From the NCBI GenBank assembly GCA_013314735.1, contig JABUFD010000003.1, positions 62,001-126,000 of the forward strand: a stretch of 64,000 nucleotides of DNA, given 5' to 3'. This document shows positions 20,929-28,237 of the stretch, one piece after another. The stretch is from Anaerolineae bacterium (GTDB taxonomy: Bacteria > Chloroflexota > Anaerolineae > Anaerolineales > Anaerolineaceae). Every line of letters starts with the position of its first letter. The first letter of the stretch is position 1. The translations under genes were made by a program, and so were the position numbers. The notes under the pieces are model-generated. The model ran no database searches, was not told where the DNA came from, and saw only the letters and a program-made list of their open reading frames with translations.

Positions 20929-20955
20929 CAGGAATATCCTGGGAGGTTATTCCTG
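20929..20955 (-). terminator. Hairpin with U-tract ahead of the radical SAM gene
   Basis: On the minus strand CAGGAATA and TATTCCTG enclose an inner CCT/AGG stem and are followed at once by TTTTTT. It should end transcripts coming from the ABC/zinc-ribbon operon 100 bp upstream. Because the next promoter lies directly above it, it could also act on the radical SAM operon. Confidence 0.7.
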
Positions 20956-20959
20956 TTTG

Positions 20960-20993
20960 ATTATACACCATATAGAACATAATTTCTATATGG
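20960..20993 (-). promoter_or_regulatory. Promoter with overlapping palindrome for the radical SAM operon
   Basis: A minus-strand -10 TATAAT lies at 20965-20960. Directly upstream, in the -35/-16 zone, is a perfect 10-bp inverted repeat, CCATATAGAA (20968-20977) with TTCTATATGG (20984-20993) and a 6-bp centre. No clear -35 is seen. A repressor or activator bound to the palindrome would cover the promoter. Confidence 0.45.
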
Positions 20994-21057
20994 TTAGCAT
21001 ATTCTTACACTTCGCAAAAGTGACAGGTCGGGAGTTTTCCACTGGGCAAAATCAAGC

Positions 21058-21840
21058 TCAGGAATCAATGAACCGTGATCCATCCAGTTGTTGTTTCAGT
21101 CTTTCTTCCTCGGTTTGCGGTTGGGCAACTGGCACGGTTGGTTCTGTTTTGGTCATGCCTTTCGCCCGTAACGCACTTTCCATCATCTGGAGTGTCATCG
21201 ACTTCACCATCACCCATTTTCCGCAATGTGGGCAGCGATCTACCTTATGGGTCAAAAGGTTTAATTTCCAAAAATGAAATGAAAACGCTTTCCCACATTT
21301 GGGGCACACCGATCCCCCCATGGTGGTGAATCCCTGCGGAATCCCATCGCCATTAAAGGCTTGTCCCTGGTTGGCCTTTTTCGAGACCGAATTCGATACG
21401 ACCCAGGAAATCAAACCAACAACCGCCATGGAACCCAACATGACCCCCAGGATTTTAAACAATCCTTGCGATGACTCTTCTTTCGTCAGGACAAATCCGG
21501 TGATCCGGTTGCTCTCCAGGCGGGTGCCATCCGCCAATTCAGCCACCGCCCAATAGGTATGTTCACCAGGCGGATAAGAATCGGTGGAAAACTGCCAGCG
21601 GTAGGGTGCATCGGTAACCTCACCCAACACGACATCATCCATCATGAACGTAACCCTGGCATACGGTCCCTCATCTTCGACGATGATCGAGAAGGTGCCC
21701 TGGATTTCATTACCCATACCGCCATACCCGAAATCACGATTCAACCGGATCTTGATGGTATCAGACTGGGCGAGTACAACACTCACCGGAACCAGTAATA
21801 ACGCGATAACAAATAAAAGGACAGCACTCATTTTCTTCAT
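21058..21840 (-). CDS. Secreted/membrane protein with Ig-like domain and zinc ribbon
   Basis: 260 aa from the ATG at 21840 (AAGGTGGA ribosome site). A typical signal peptide (KKMSAVLLFVIALLLVPVSVVLAQ) precedes a beta-sandwich of about 100 aa (ARVTFMMDDVVLG, PPGEHTYWAVAELADGTRL). One transmembrane helix (about 139-160) leads to a cytoplasmic four-cysteine zinc ribbon CPKC..CPHC (about 182-206) and a charged tail. It follows the ABC permease by 11 bp and is probably an accessory part of that exporter. Function otherwise unknown. Confidence 0.72.
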   Translation of the reverse strand: MKKMSAVLLFVIALLLVPVSVVLAQSDTIKIRLNRDFGYGGMGNEIQGTFSIIVEDEGPYARVTFMMDDVVLGEVTDAPYRWQFSTDSYPPGEHTYWAVAELADGTRLESNRITGFVLTKEESSQGLFKILGVMLGSMAVVGLISWVVSNSVSKKANQGQAFNGDGIPQGFTTMGGSVCPKCGKAFSFHFWKLNLLTHKVDRCPHCGKWVMVKSMTLQMMESALRAKGMTKTEPTVPVAQPQTEEERLKQQLDGSRFIDS

Positions 21841-21851
21841 TCGTTCCACCT

Positions 21852-22646
21852 TCATTTCCATCGCGTCAGGATGGACTCCCGCGCGAACAACTGCACACAC
21901 AAAAACATCATAATCGCATCCAGGATCAATGCTACCAGGCTCAATAACCAGGCTAGGGCTGAGCTGAACACCAGGAACCCGATGATCTGTCCGAACAACA
22001 GCACCATCACCGGCAAAATGATAACGGATGAAATCTGCTCTGCTACACGGGGGTCATTCACCCGCGACGAAACCATCAGGCAGAAACACACAGAAAGCAC
22101 TGAAAGCAGAGGTCCCAGTACCAATATCGCGGCCAGCCAACCCACATTCAACAACGTCCCAATCAGGCTGAATCCTCCTGTAATGATCACCGTACCCGCA
22201 ACAAAGATCAGGAAACCGCCCCAGGTGGCCAACACGGCAGGAATCACAGCGGCCAACATTTTTCCCAACAGCAATTCCATGGTCGAGATTGGCGTGGCCA
22301 GTAACGGTTCCAGGCTTTTATGGGTCTTTTCACCGACGACTGAATACGCGGCAATATTGATCGGGATGATCAGTGGAACAAAGATGTACATCACCAGGAA
22401 TTGGGTCATAATATATGAGGTGACGCAGTCTGCCAACTCTTCTCCTTCCCCGCATAATGCTGCAAACTGCTCAGGCAATTCCATCGCCAGGGCATCCGCA
22501 GAACTGCTGCTGGTGGTGGTGAAATACAGAAATGCCAACATCATCGCGGTAAACAAAAGCGGCAGGAAAATGATCACCGACACAACCATTTTATTGCGGA
22601 AAACTTCTGCCCATTCCTTGCGGATGATCGTTCGTATCTTATTCAT
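21852..22646 (-). CDS. ABC-2 type exporter permease
   Basis: 264 aa with six predicted membrane helices and the ABC-2 layout: KEWAEVFRNKMVV, a large loop after helix 1, and AYSVVGEKTHKSLEPLLATPISTMELLLGK between helices 2 and 3. It partners the ATPase encoded upstream. ATG at 22646 (MNKIRTI) is chosen because GAAGGAGG sits 6 nt before it; an ATG at 22652 touches the ribosome site. It overlaps the ATPase stop by 8 bp (ATGAATAA), which indicates translational coupling. Substrate unknown; NatB-like sodium or lipid/antibiotic export are typical for this type. Confidence 0.88.
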   Translation of the reverse strand: MNKIRTIIRKEWAEVFRNKMVVSVIIFLPLLFTAMMLAFLYFTTTSSSSADALAMELPEQFAALCGEGEELADCVTSYIMTQFLVMYIFVPLIIPINIAAYSVVGEKTHKSLEPLLATPISTMELLLGKMLAAVIPAVLATWGGFLIFVAGTVIITGGFSLIGTLLNVGWLAAILVLGPLLSVLSVCFCLMVSSRVNDPRVAEQISSVIILPVMVLLFGQIIGFLVFSSALAWLLSLVALILDAIMMFLCVQLFARESILTRWK

Positions 22647-23568
22647 TATCATCCTCCTTCACTAACTGCAGGTATACATCTTCCAGCGAGTGGCGCAGTT
22701 CACCCACAAACTGCACATTCGCGCCTGCCTGCACGAGGGCGCGGACCAGTCCGGGATTCTCAGTTTCAGGATCTGCTAGTCGCAGCAATAGTTTATTCTC
22801 CACTGCCAGGGCTTCAGTAACAGAAGGGTTGGATTGTACCAGCGGCAGATACACTTCTGCCGGTTCTGCCAGGTGAAACGCCACCCGCCGTCCGAATAGA
22901 TTGCGGCGCAGTTCAGCTGGCGTCCCGACCTCGATCATCCTCGTGCGGAATACACCAATCCGGTCGCACAATTGATCCGCTTCATCCAGGTTGTGGGTAC
23001 ACAGCACAATCGTCCGCCCCTCTGCTTTCAATAGCTTAATGAAATCGCGCACCAACCGCGCTGATGCCGGGTCCAAACCGGAGGTGGGTTCATCGAGGAA
23101 TACAATTGCAGGTTCGTGGAGCAACGCACGGGCGATAGCCAGTTTCTGGCGCATCCCTTTGGAAAAAGTTCCCGCCTGGTCATTGCGGCGTTCCCACAAT
23201 CCCAGCATGCGGAGGAATTTTTCCACCTGCCCTGCCACATCAGCCACTTCATATAGCTCCGCAAAAATTTCCAGGTTACGGGCTGCGCTAAGCTGCTCAT
23301 ACAACCCGGGTGTTTCTGTTAACAACCCGACGCTTTTCCGTATGGCGGTATCATCCCTGCCAAGGGCGATCCCATTCACCCAGGCTTTCCCTTCACTGGG
23401 GGCAATTAATGCAGTCAACATGCGTACGGTGGTCGTTTTCCCTGCCCCGTTCGGGCCCAGGAAACCAAACACCTCGCCTTTGGCAATCGTCAACGAAAGT
23501 TGATCAACGGCCAAAATTTCACCAAAACGGCGCGACAGGTTCTCTGTCACAATCGCTTTGTCAGACAT
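22639..23568 (-). CDS. ABC transporter ATP-binding protein (exporter type)
   Basis: 309 aa. Walker A GPNGAGKTT (38-46), signature FSKGMRQKLAIARAL, Walker B IVFLDEPTSGLD and the switch histidine in VLCTHNLDEAD are all present. A C-terminal extension of about 90 aa after the nucleotide-binding domain is usual in NatA/CcmA-like ATPases. It powers the downstream permease. The frame is open to 23733, but the ATG at 23568 (MSDKAIVT) has AGGGAAAA upstream and lies below an extended -10 promoter at 23678-23686. Confidence 0.9.
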   Translation of the reverse strand: MSDKAIVTENLSRRFGEILAVDQLSLTIAKGEVFGFLGPNGAGKTTTVRMLTALIAPSEGKAWVNGIALGRDDTAIRKSVGLLTETPGLYEQLSAARNLEIFAELYEVADVAGQVEKFLRMLGLWERRNDQAGTFSKGMRQKLAIARALLHEPAIVFLDEPTSGLDPASARLVRDFIKLLKAEGRTIVLCTHNLDEADQLCDRIGVFRTRMIEVGTPAELRRNLFGRRVAFHLAEPAEVYLPLVQSNPSVTEALAVENKLLLRLADPETENPGLVRALVQAGANVQFVGELRHSLEDVYLQLVKEDDNE

Positions 23569-23677
23569 ATTTCGTTTTCCCTTTCTTCCTTCTGTCAAAT
23601 CCGGAGAATTTACCAATGCTTTCAAACACGGTCCGAATCCGCAGCTTTTCGTTACTGGCTGCAATTCTCCCAACGAA

Positions 23678-23686
23678 ATTATATCA
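23678..23686 (-). promoter_or_regulatory. Extended -10 promoter of the ABC exporter operon
   Basis: The minus strand reads TGATATAAT, a perfect extended -10. It leaves a leader of roughly 100 nt before the ATPase start at 23568. Confidence 0.5.
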
Positions 23687-23780
23687 GCATTTTTCGTCAG
23701 CAAATCCACTCCCAGGCAGGATATCAACCTCAACTTTCAGCGGGTTTCATTCACGGGGTTCACCCACCAGGCATCCTCCC

Positions 23781-23809
23781 TTGACCGGCGCGCTTGAAAC
23801 AGGTAAAAT
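23781..23809 (+). promoter_or_regulatory. Promoter of tRNA-Gly
   Basis: TTGACC (23781-23786), 17-bp spacer, TAAAAT (23804-23809), ending 12 bp before the tRNA 5' end. Confidence 0.7.
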
Positions 23810-23821
23810 CAGGATTGAATT

Positions 23822-23893
23822 GCGGGAGTCGCCAAGTGGTAAGGCATCAGCCTTCCAAGCTGATATTCGCGGGTTCGAATCCCGTCTCCCGCT
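23822..23893 (+). tRNA. tRNA-Gly (anticodon TCC)
   Basis: 72 nt with a full cloverleaf: acceptor GCGGGAG/CTCCCGC, D arm GCCAAGTGGTAAGGC, anticodon stem TCAGC/GCTGA around loop CTTCCAA (anticodon TCC, reads GGA and other GGN codons), T arm GCGGG-TTCGAAT-CCCGT, discriminator T. The 3' CCA is not encoded. Confidence 0.95.
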
Positions 23894-23975
23894 TTTTCAT
23901 TTTAACAACCTGGTGCACCACCTGTAAAGCACCGTCCAGGTTCACCAACCCGGATGTTTCATAGAGGAGGATCTG

Positions 23976-25505
23976 ATGAAAGCGATCATGGTGATGTTTG
24001 ACAGCCTCAACCGCCGGATGTTACCGCCCTATGGCTGCGACTGGGTGCATGCCCCCAATTTCCAGCGCCTGGCACAGCATACAGTGGTTTTTGAGAACAG
24101 CTATGCCGGTTCCATGCCCTGCATGCCTGCCCGTCGCGAACTGCATACCGGCCGGTATAACTTCCTCCACCGCAGCTGGGGTCCACTGGAACCATTCGAT
24201 GAATCAATGCCTTCGATTTTGAAAGCACACGGCATCTTCACCCACCTTGCCAGCGACCATTACCATTATTGGGAAGACGGCGGCTGCACATACCATACCC
24301 GCTACAACACCTGGGAATTTTTCCGTGGGCAGGAAGGTGATCCCTGGAAGGCATGCATAGAAGACCCGGAAACTCCCCCGAATCTGTCAGAGCGCCCGAC
24401 AGGTATGCGCCGGCAGGATTGGATTAACCGCGGCTTTATGGATATTGAGGAAAAGCAACCCCAACCGCAGACCTTCCAGAACGGGCTCGAATTCCTGCAA
24501 CGCAACCACAATCAAGACAACTGGTTCCTCCACATCGAAACCTTTGATCCCCATGAGCCCTTTTTCACTCAGCAGGAGTACAAGGACCTCTATCCGCACA
24601 ACTACCAGGGTCCCCACTTGGATTGGCCTGAATACCGGCGTGTGAATGAAACCAACGAAACAATTGAGCATGTACGCTGCGAATATACCGCCCTGGTATC
24701 GATGTGCGATCACCACCTGGGCAGAGTCCTCGATGCGATGGATGAATACAACCTGTGGCAGGATACGCTCCTGATCGTCAATACGGACCACGGCTTCCTG
24801 TTGGGCGAACATGATTGGTGGGGCAAGGTTGTCAACCCGTTTTATGATGAAATCATTCACACCCCGCTTTTCATCTGGGACCCACGCAGCCGCAAAGCCG
24901 GAGAGCGCCGTACCAGCCTGGTTTCCACCATTGACCTGGCACCGACCATTCTGGAATTTTTTGGTATCGCACGCCCGGAGACCATGCAAGGCATCCCGTT
25001 GGCAGCGACCATCCGGCAGGATACCCCCGTGCATGATGGTGTCCTGTTTGGTTTACACGGCGGTCATGTCAACGTTACCGATGGGCGCTATGTATACATG
25101 CGTGCCCCGGTTACGCCAGCGAATACACCCCTCTATGAGTATACGCTCATGCCCACCCACATGCGCGGTCTGTTTCGCACGGAGGAATTGCAAAATATGA
25201 CACTGGCGGAACCATTCAGCTTCACCCAGGGCTGCCGCACCCTGCGCATCCCTGGCCGACCCTGGTCAGATTACATGCCGTACAGGACGATGTTGTTTGA
25301 CCTGCAAACCGATCCCCGCCAGGAGACCTTGCTGCTGGATGAAACGCTTGAAGTCAGGATGGCGCAACTGCTGGTGGACTTGATGCGTGCTAATGACGCG
25401 CCCATCGACCAGTATGAACGCCTGGGTCTGCCGGTGGAAAGCCCCGTGACCGATCACCATTTGTTGGCGCGCGCGCAATACCGCGAGGCGGTTCTCGTTC
25501 GCTAA
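23976..25505 (+). CDS. Sulfatase (formylglycine-dependent, type I)
   Basis: 509 aa. The activation motif is C49-M-P-A-R53 followed by RELHTGRY, where Cys49 would be oxidised to formylglycine. The metal-binding N-terminus has MFDSLNRRMLPPYG, and NTDHGFLLGEHDWWGK carries the second metal site. No signal peptide is seen, so a cytoplasmic enzyme acting on imported sulfated sugars or small sulfate esters is likely. AGAGGAGGA precedes the ATG. No sulfatase-maturing enzyme gene is in the window, so it must be supplied from elsewhere. Some members of this fold are phosphonate or phosphate hydrolases. Confidence 0.9.
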   Translation: MKAIMVMFDSLNRRMLPPYGCDWVHAPNFQRLAQHTVVFENSYAGSMPCMPARRELHTGRYNFLHRSWGPLEPFDESMPSILKAHGIFTHLASDHYHYWEDGGCTYHTRYNTWEFFRGQEGDPWKACIEDPETPPNLSERPTGMRRQDWINRGFMDIEEKQPQPQTFQNGLEFLQRNHNQDNWFLHIETFDPHEPFFTQQEYKDLYPHNYQGPHLDWPEYRRVNETNETIEHVRCEYTALVSMCDHHLGRVLDAMDEYNLWQDTLLIVNTDHGFLLGEHDWWGKVVNPFYDEIIHTPLFIWDPRSRKAGERRTSLVSTIDLAPTILEFFGIARPETMQGIPLAATIRQDTPVHDGVLFGLHGGHVNVTDGRYVYMRAPVTPANTPLYEYTLMPTHMRGLFRTEELQNMTLAEPFSFTQGCRTLRIPGRPWSDYMPYRTMLFDLQTDPRQETLLLDETLEVRMAQLLVDLMRANDAPIDQYERLGLPVESPVTDHHLLARAQYREAVLVR

Positions 25506-25547
25506 TCCCTGCTCGTGTAAATTGCGGGCATACCGGAAAGTTGCCTC

Positions 25548-25575
25548 TTGACAAAGACAGTGGTGGACATACAAT
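25548..25575 (+). promoter_or_regulatory. Sigma-70-type promoter of the KimA-like permease gene
   Basis: TTGACA (25548-25553), 16-bp spacer, TACAAT (25570-25575). It starts transcription after the first in-frame ATG at 25541, supporting the ATG at 25628. Confidence 0.7.
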
Positions 25576-25627
25576 TAATTCCGCTGGCTTTTCGAACACG
25601 TTAACCCGGCAGAAAGAATCAGGCACA

Positions 25628-27598
25628 ATGATTGACAAAGCGAATCAGCATCAAAACCCCACCCCGGCGTTGGGAAAATCAACGCATCCGCCCAAATCTT
25701 GGCGGACATGGTTGATCGGACGACCACTGCACACTGCGGATGCGCCGCACCAGACGATTGGCAAGCTGGTCGGACTGGCGGTGTTCGCCTCGGATGCGCT
25801 TTCCTCCACGGCCTATGCCACCCAGGAAATGCTGATGATCCTCGCCATTGCCGGTACGGCTGCTTTCCACTACTCCCTCCCAATCGCCATGGGAATTGTG
25901 GCATTGTTGGCAATCCTGACATTATCGTATGAGCAAACCATCCATGCCTATCCCAATGGGGGCGGGGCGTATATTGTGGCGCGTGACAATCTCGGCAATC
26001 TTCCGGCGTTGATTGCCGGGGCCGCACTGCTGACCGACTATATCCTCACTGTTTCGGTTTCCATCTCGTCCGGCATTGCACAGATCGTTTCGGCGTATCC
26101 TGCCCTCTACGGATTACGTATTGAAATCGCTGTCTTCATGGTGTTCTTCATCATGCTGATCAACCTGCGTGGAGTCAAAGAATCCGGCGCCACCTTCGCC
26201 ATCCCCACTTACTTTTTCCTGGCGATGATGTTCCTGACCGTGGGGGAAGGATTGGTCAAAGTACTGATGGGAAACCTGGGAACCGTTGTCAATCCACCAC
26301 ACATGGAATTGATCGACCTGCCGCAGCCGATCAGTTTTTTTCTGATCCTGCGCGCCTTTTCCAACGGAACCTCTGCTGTCACCGGGGTGGAAGCGATCTC
26401 CAATGGAATCACCGCCTTTAAAGAACCGCGCAGCAAAAATGCAGGGCAAACCCTGATCTGGATGTCTGTGATCCTGGGCAGCCTGATGCTGGCGATCACC
26501 TTCCTTGCTTACTCCATGGGTGCTGTTCCGTCTGAAACAGAAACCATCATCTCCCAAATCGCCCGTACCGTCTTCAATGGCACAGGCTTGCTGTACTTCC
26601 TGATGATCACCGCCACCACGGTGATCCTGGTGATGGCAGCCAATACGGCCTTTGCCGATTTCCCGCGCCTGGGGGCTTTGATCTCCCAGGATGGCTACCT
26701 GCCGCGCCAGTTCAGCTACCGCGGCAGCCGCCTGGTGTATTCCCGTGGGATCGTGGCGCTGGCTGTGATCGCCAGTCTGCTGATTATCCTGTTCAAAGCA
26801 AGCGTCACCAACCTGATCCCGCTGTACGCGATCGGTGTGTTCCTCTCCTTCAGCCTGTCGCAATTTGGCATGGCACACCGCTGGTGGAAATCCGGCCAGC
26901 TGAAACCCGGTGAGGAAAAACAGGAACCCGGTTCGGTTGTCCGTCATGAAAAAAGCTGGCTGGTCAAAATGCTGATCAACGGATTTGGCGGGCTGACGAC
27001 ATTCGTGGTAATGATCGTTTTTGCCATCACCAAGTTTACCGATGGTGCCTGGATCATCATCGTTCTCACTCCCCTGCTGGTGATTGCGTTTGAAGCGATC
27101 CATGCCCATTACAAGAATGTCGCACGCCAGCTTTCGCTGGACGCTTACGACAATCCACCACAACTTAAAGCAGACCACGTCATTATCATGTTGGGCGGTG
27201 TGCATAAAAGTTCCCTGGCATCCCTGCAATACGCCAGAACACTATCAGACGATGTGCGTGCCCTGCACGTTTCGATAGACCCGGAGGATACACGCCGCAT
27301 TGCCGCCAAATGGGAGAAATGGGGCGGTGGTGTTCCACTCGTCATCCTGGAATCACCCTACCGCTTGTTTATTGAGCCTGTGTTGGATTACATTGAACAA
27401 TTGGATCAGCAACGCGAACCGGGCGAAGTGATCACGATCGTTGTCCCCCAGTTCATCACCAGCCGCTGGCTCAATTTCCTGCATGCCCGTACCGCGGACA
27501 CATTGCGCAAAGTGCTGCTTGCCAAGGAAAATGTGGTAATCATCGAAGTGCCGTACCGGATCACAGAGCCATACGGTTTGCCGGCCCAGCACGGCTAA
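25628..27598 (+). CDS. APC-superfamily permease, KimA (YdaO)-like
   Basis: 656 aa from the ATG at 25628. About twelve membrane helices occupy residues 30-500. The region VFASDALSSTAYATQEML and the stretch around HAYPNGGGAYIVARDNLG match the APC family branch of the potassium importer KimA. A soluble C-terminal domain of about 150 aa (DHVIIMLGGVHKSSL, LHVSIDPEDTRRIAAKW) resembles the cytoplasmic domain that dimerises KimA. Likely role: proton-coupled uptake of K+ or an amino acid. It ends in a 4-bp overlap with the convergent zinc-ribbon gene. The leader of about 45 nt is too short for a ydaO-type c-di-AMP riboswitch. Confidence 0.8.
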   Translation: MIDKANQHQNPTPALGKSTHPPKSWRTWLIGRPLHTADAPHQTIGKLVGLAVFASDALSSTAYATQEMLMILAIAGTAAFHYSLPIAMGIVALLAILTLSYEQTIHAYPNGGGAYIVARDNLGNLPALIAGAALLTDYILTVSVSISSGIAQIVSAYPALYGLRIEIAVFMVFFIMLINLRGVKESGATFAIPTYFFLAMMFLTVGEGLVKVLMGNLGTVVNPPHMELIDLPQPISFFLILRAFSNGTSAVTGVEAISNGITAFKEPRSKNAGQTLIWMSVILGSLMLAITFLAYSMGAVPSETETIISQIARTVFNGTGLLYFLMITATTVILVMAANTAFADFPRLGALISQDGYLPRQFSYRGSRLVYSRGIVALAVIASLLIILFKASVTNLIPLYAIGVFLSFSLSQFGMAHRWWKSGQLKPGEEKQEPGSVVRHEKSWLVKMLINGFGGLTTFVVMIVFAITKFTDGAWIIIVLTPLLVIAFEAIHAHYKNVARQLSLDAYDNPPQLKADHVIIMLGGVHKSSLASLQYARTLSDDVRALHVSIDPEDTRRIAAKWEKWGGGVPLVILESPYRLFIEPVLDYIEQLDQQREPGEVITIVVPQFITSRWLNFLHARTADTLRKVLLAKENVVIIEVPYRITEPYGLPAQHG

Positions 27599-28128
27599 TA
27601 GCGCAGGTTTTTGGGTTGGGTCACCAGGGCAGCCAGCAATGTCAGCAGCACACCGAGGGATGCCAGCACCAGGCCTGGAAACAGTTGACTGGTCAGGCCT
27701 GAACCCTCAAGACTTGAATCGGGCATGAACCAGAACAGTTTGGGGATCAGGATCACACCGCTGAGGACACTCCCCGCGATGAAAGTCAGCCGCCGGTTTT
27801 TGCTGGCGCGTTCCGGAAGGATGGCAACCACCAGCAACAATGCGGCGATACCCGCCGTCAAAACCCCATCACCTTCCGCGCCACGGATGGTGATGCGGCC
27901 CAGCATGCTGTCCATCACTCCCCAGGGCATCAATGAACCCGCCGCAAGAACAGCGCAGGCCACGATCATCAACCAGCGGAAAGGCACCTGCACCTGGCGG
28001 GTGGGATGAAATTCCATACCGCTGCGGGCATCATCCGTGGTATGAAAATGGTTGCCGCAATGGGGACAGGCGATTAACTGTGTGTTGACTTCATTGTTAC
28101 AGAAGGAACAAATCATCATATCGGGCAT
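27595..28128 (-). CDS. Small zinc-ribbon membrane protein
   Basis: 177 aa from the ATG at 28128 (AAAGGAA ribosome site). One N-terminal zinc ribbon, CSFC..CPHC (about residues 7-25), is followed by four hydrophobic helices separated by short loops. No catalytic residues are recognised. The frame extends upstream to 28353, but that part overlaps the end of the lipoprotein gene and contains its terminator. Similar zinc-ribbon-plus-helices proteins recur in this genome (10537, 21058). Function unknown. Confidence 0.72.
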   Translation of the reverse strand: MPDMMICSFCNNEVNTQLIACPHCGNHFHTTDDARSGMEFHPTRQVQVPFRWLMIVACAVLAAGSLMPWGVMDSMLGRITIRGAEGDGVLTAGIAALLLVVAILPERASKNRRLTFIAGSVLSGVILIPKLFWFMPDSSLEGSGLTSQLFPGLVLASLGVLLTLLAALVTQPKNLRY

Positions 28129-28187
28129 GGGCAGTTTCCTTTCAATCCCACCAATCATACTACACAAGGTCCCCCCAATAAAAAATG

Positions 28188-28214
28188 AAAAATGCAGGGC
28201 ATGCCTGCATTTTT
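28188..28214 (-). terminator. Bidirectional hairpin terminator after the lipoprotein gene
   Basis: AAAAATGCAGG (28188-28198) pairs perfectly with CCTGCATTTTT (28204-28214) around a 5-nt loop. Further T-rich sequence follows on the minus strand. It closes the repeat lipoprotein transcript. Confidence 0.85.
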
Positions 28215-28237
28215 CAATGATCAATTTCACCTGGGAA

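Noticed and set aside
22991-23503. 170-codon frame opposite the ABC ATPase gene, and similar long frames opposite uvrB, GH3 and the permeases
   Set aside because: They mirror the codon pattern of well-identified genes on the other strand and show no domains.
23822-23893. tRNA-Gly as an integration site for a genomic island
   Set aside because: No repeat of the tRNA 3' end and no integrase was seen on either side.
25576-25627. Possible c-di-AMP (ydaO) riboswitch before the KimA-like permease
   Set aside because: The promoter at 25548-25575 leaves a leader of only about 45 nt, far too short for that riboswitch.
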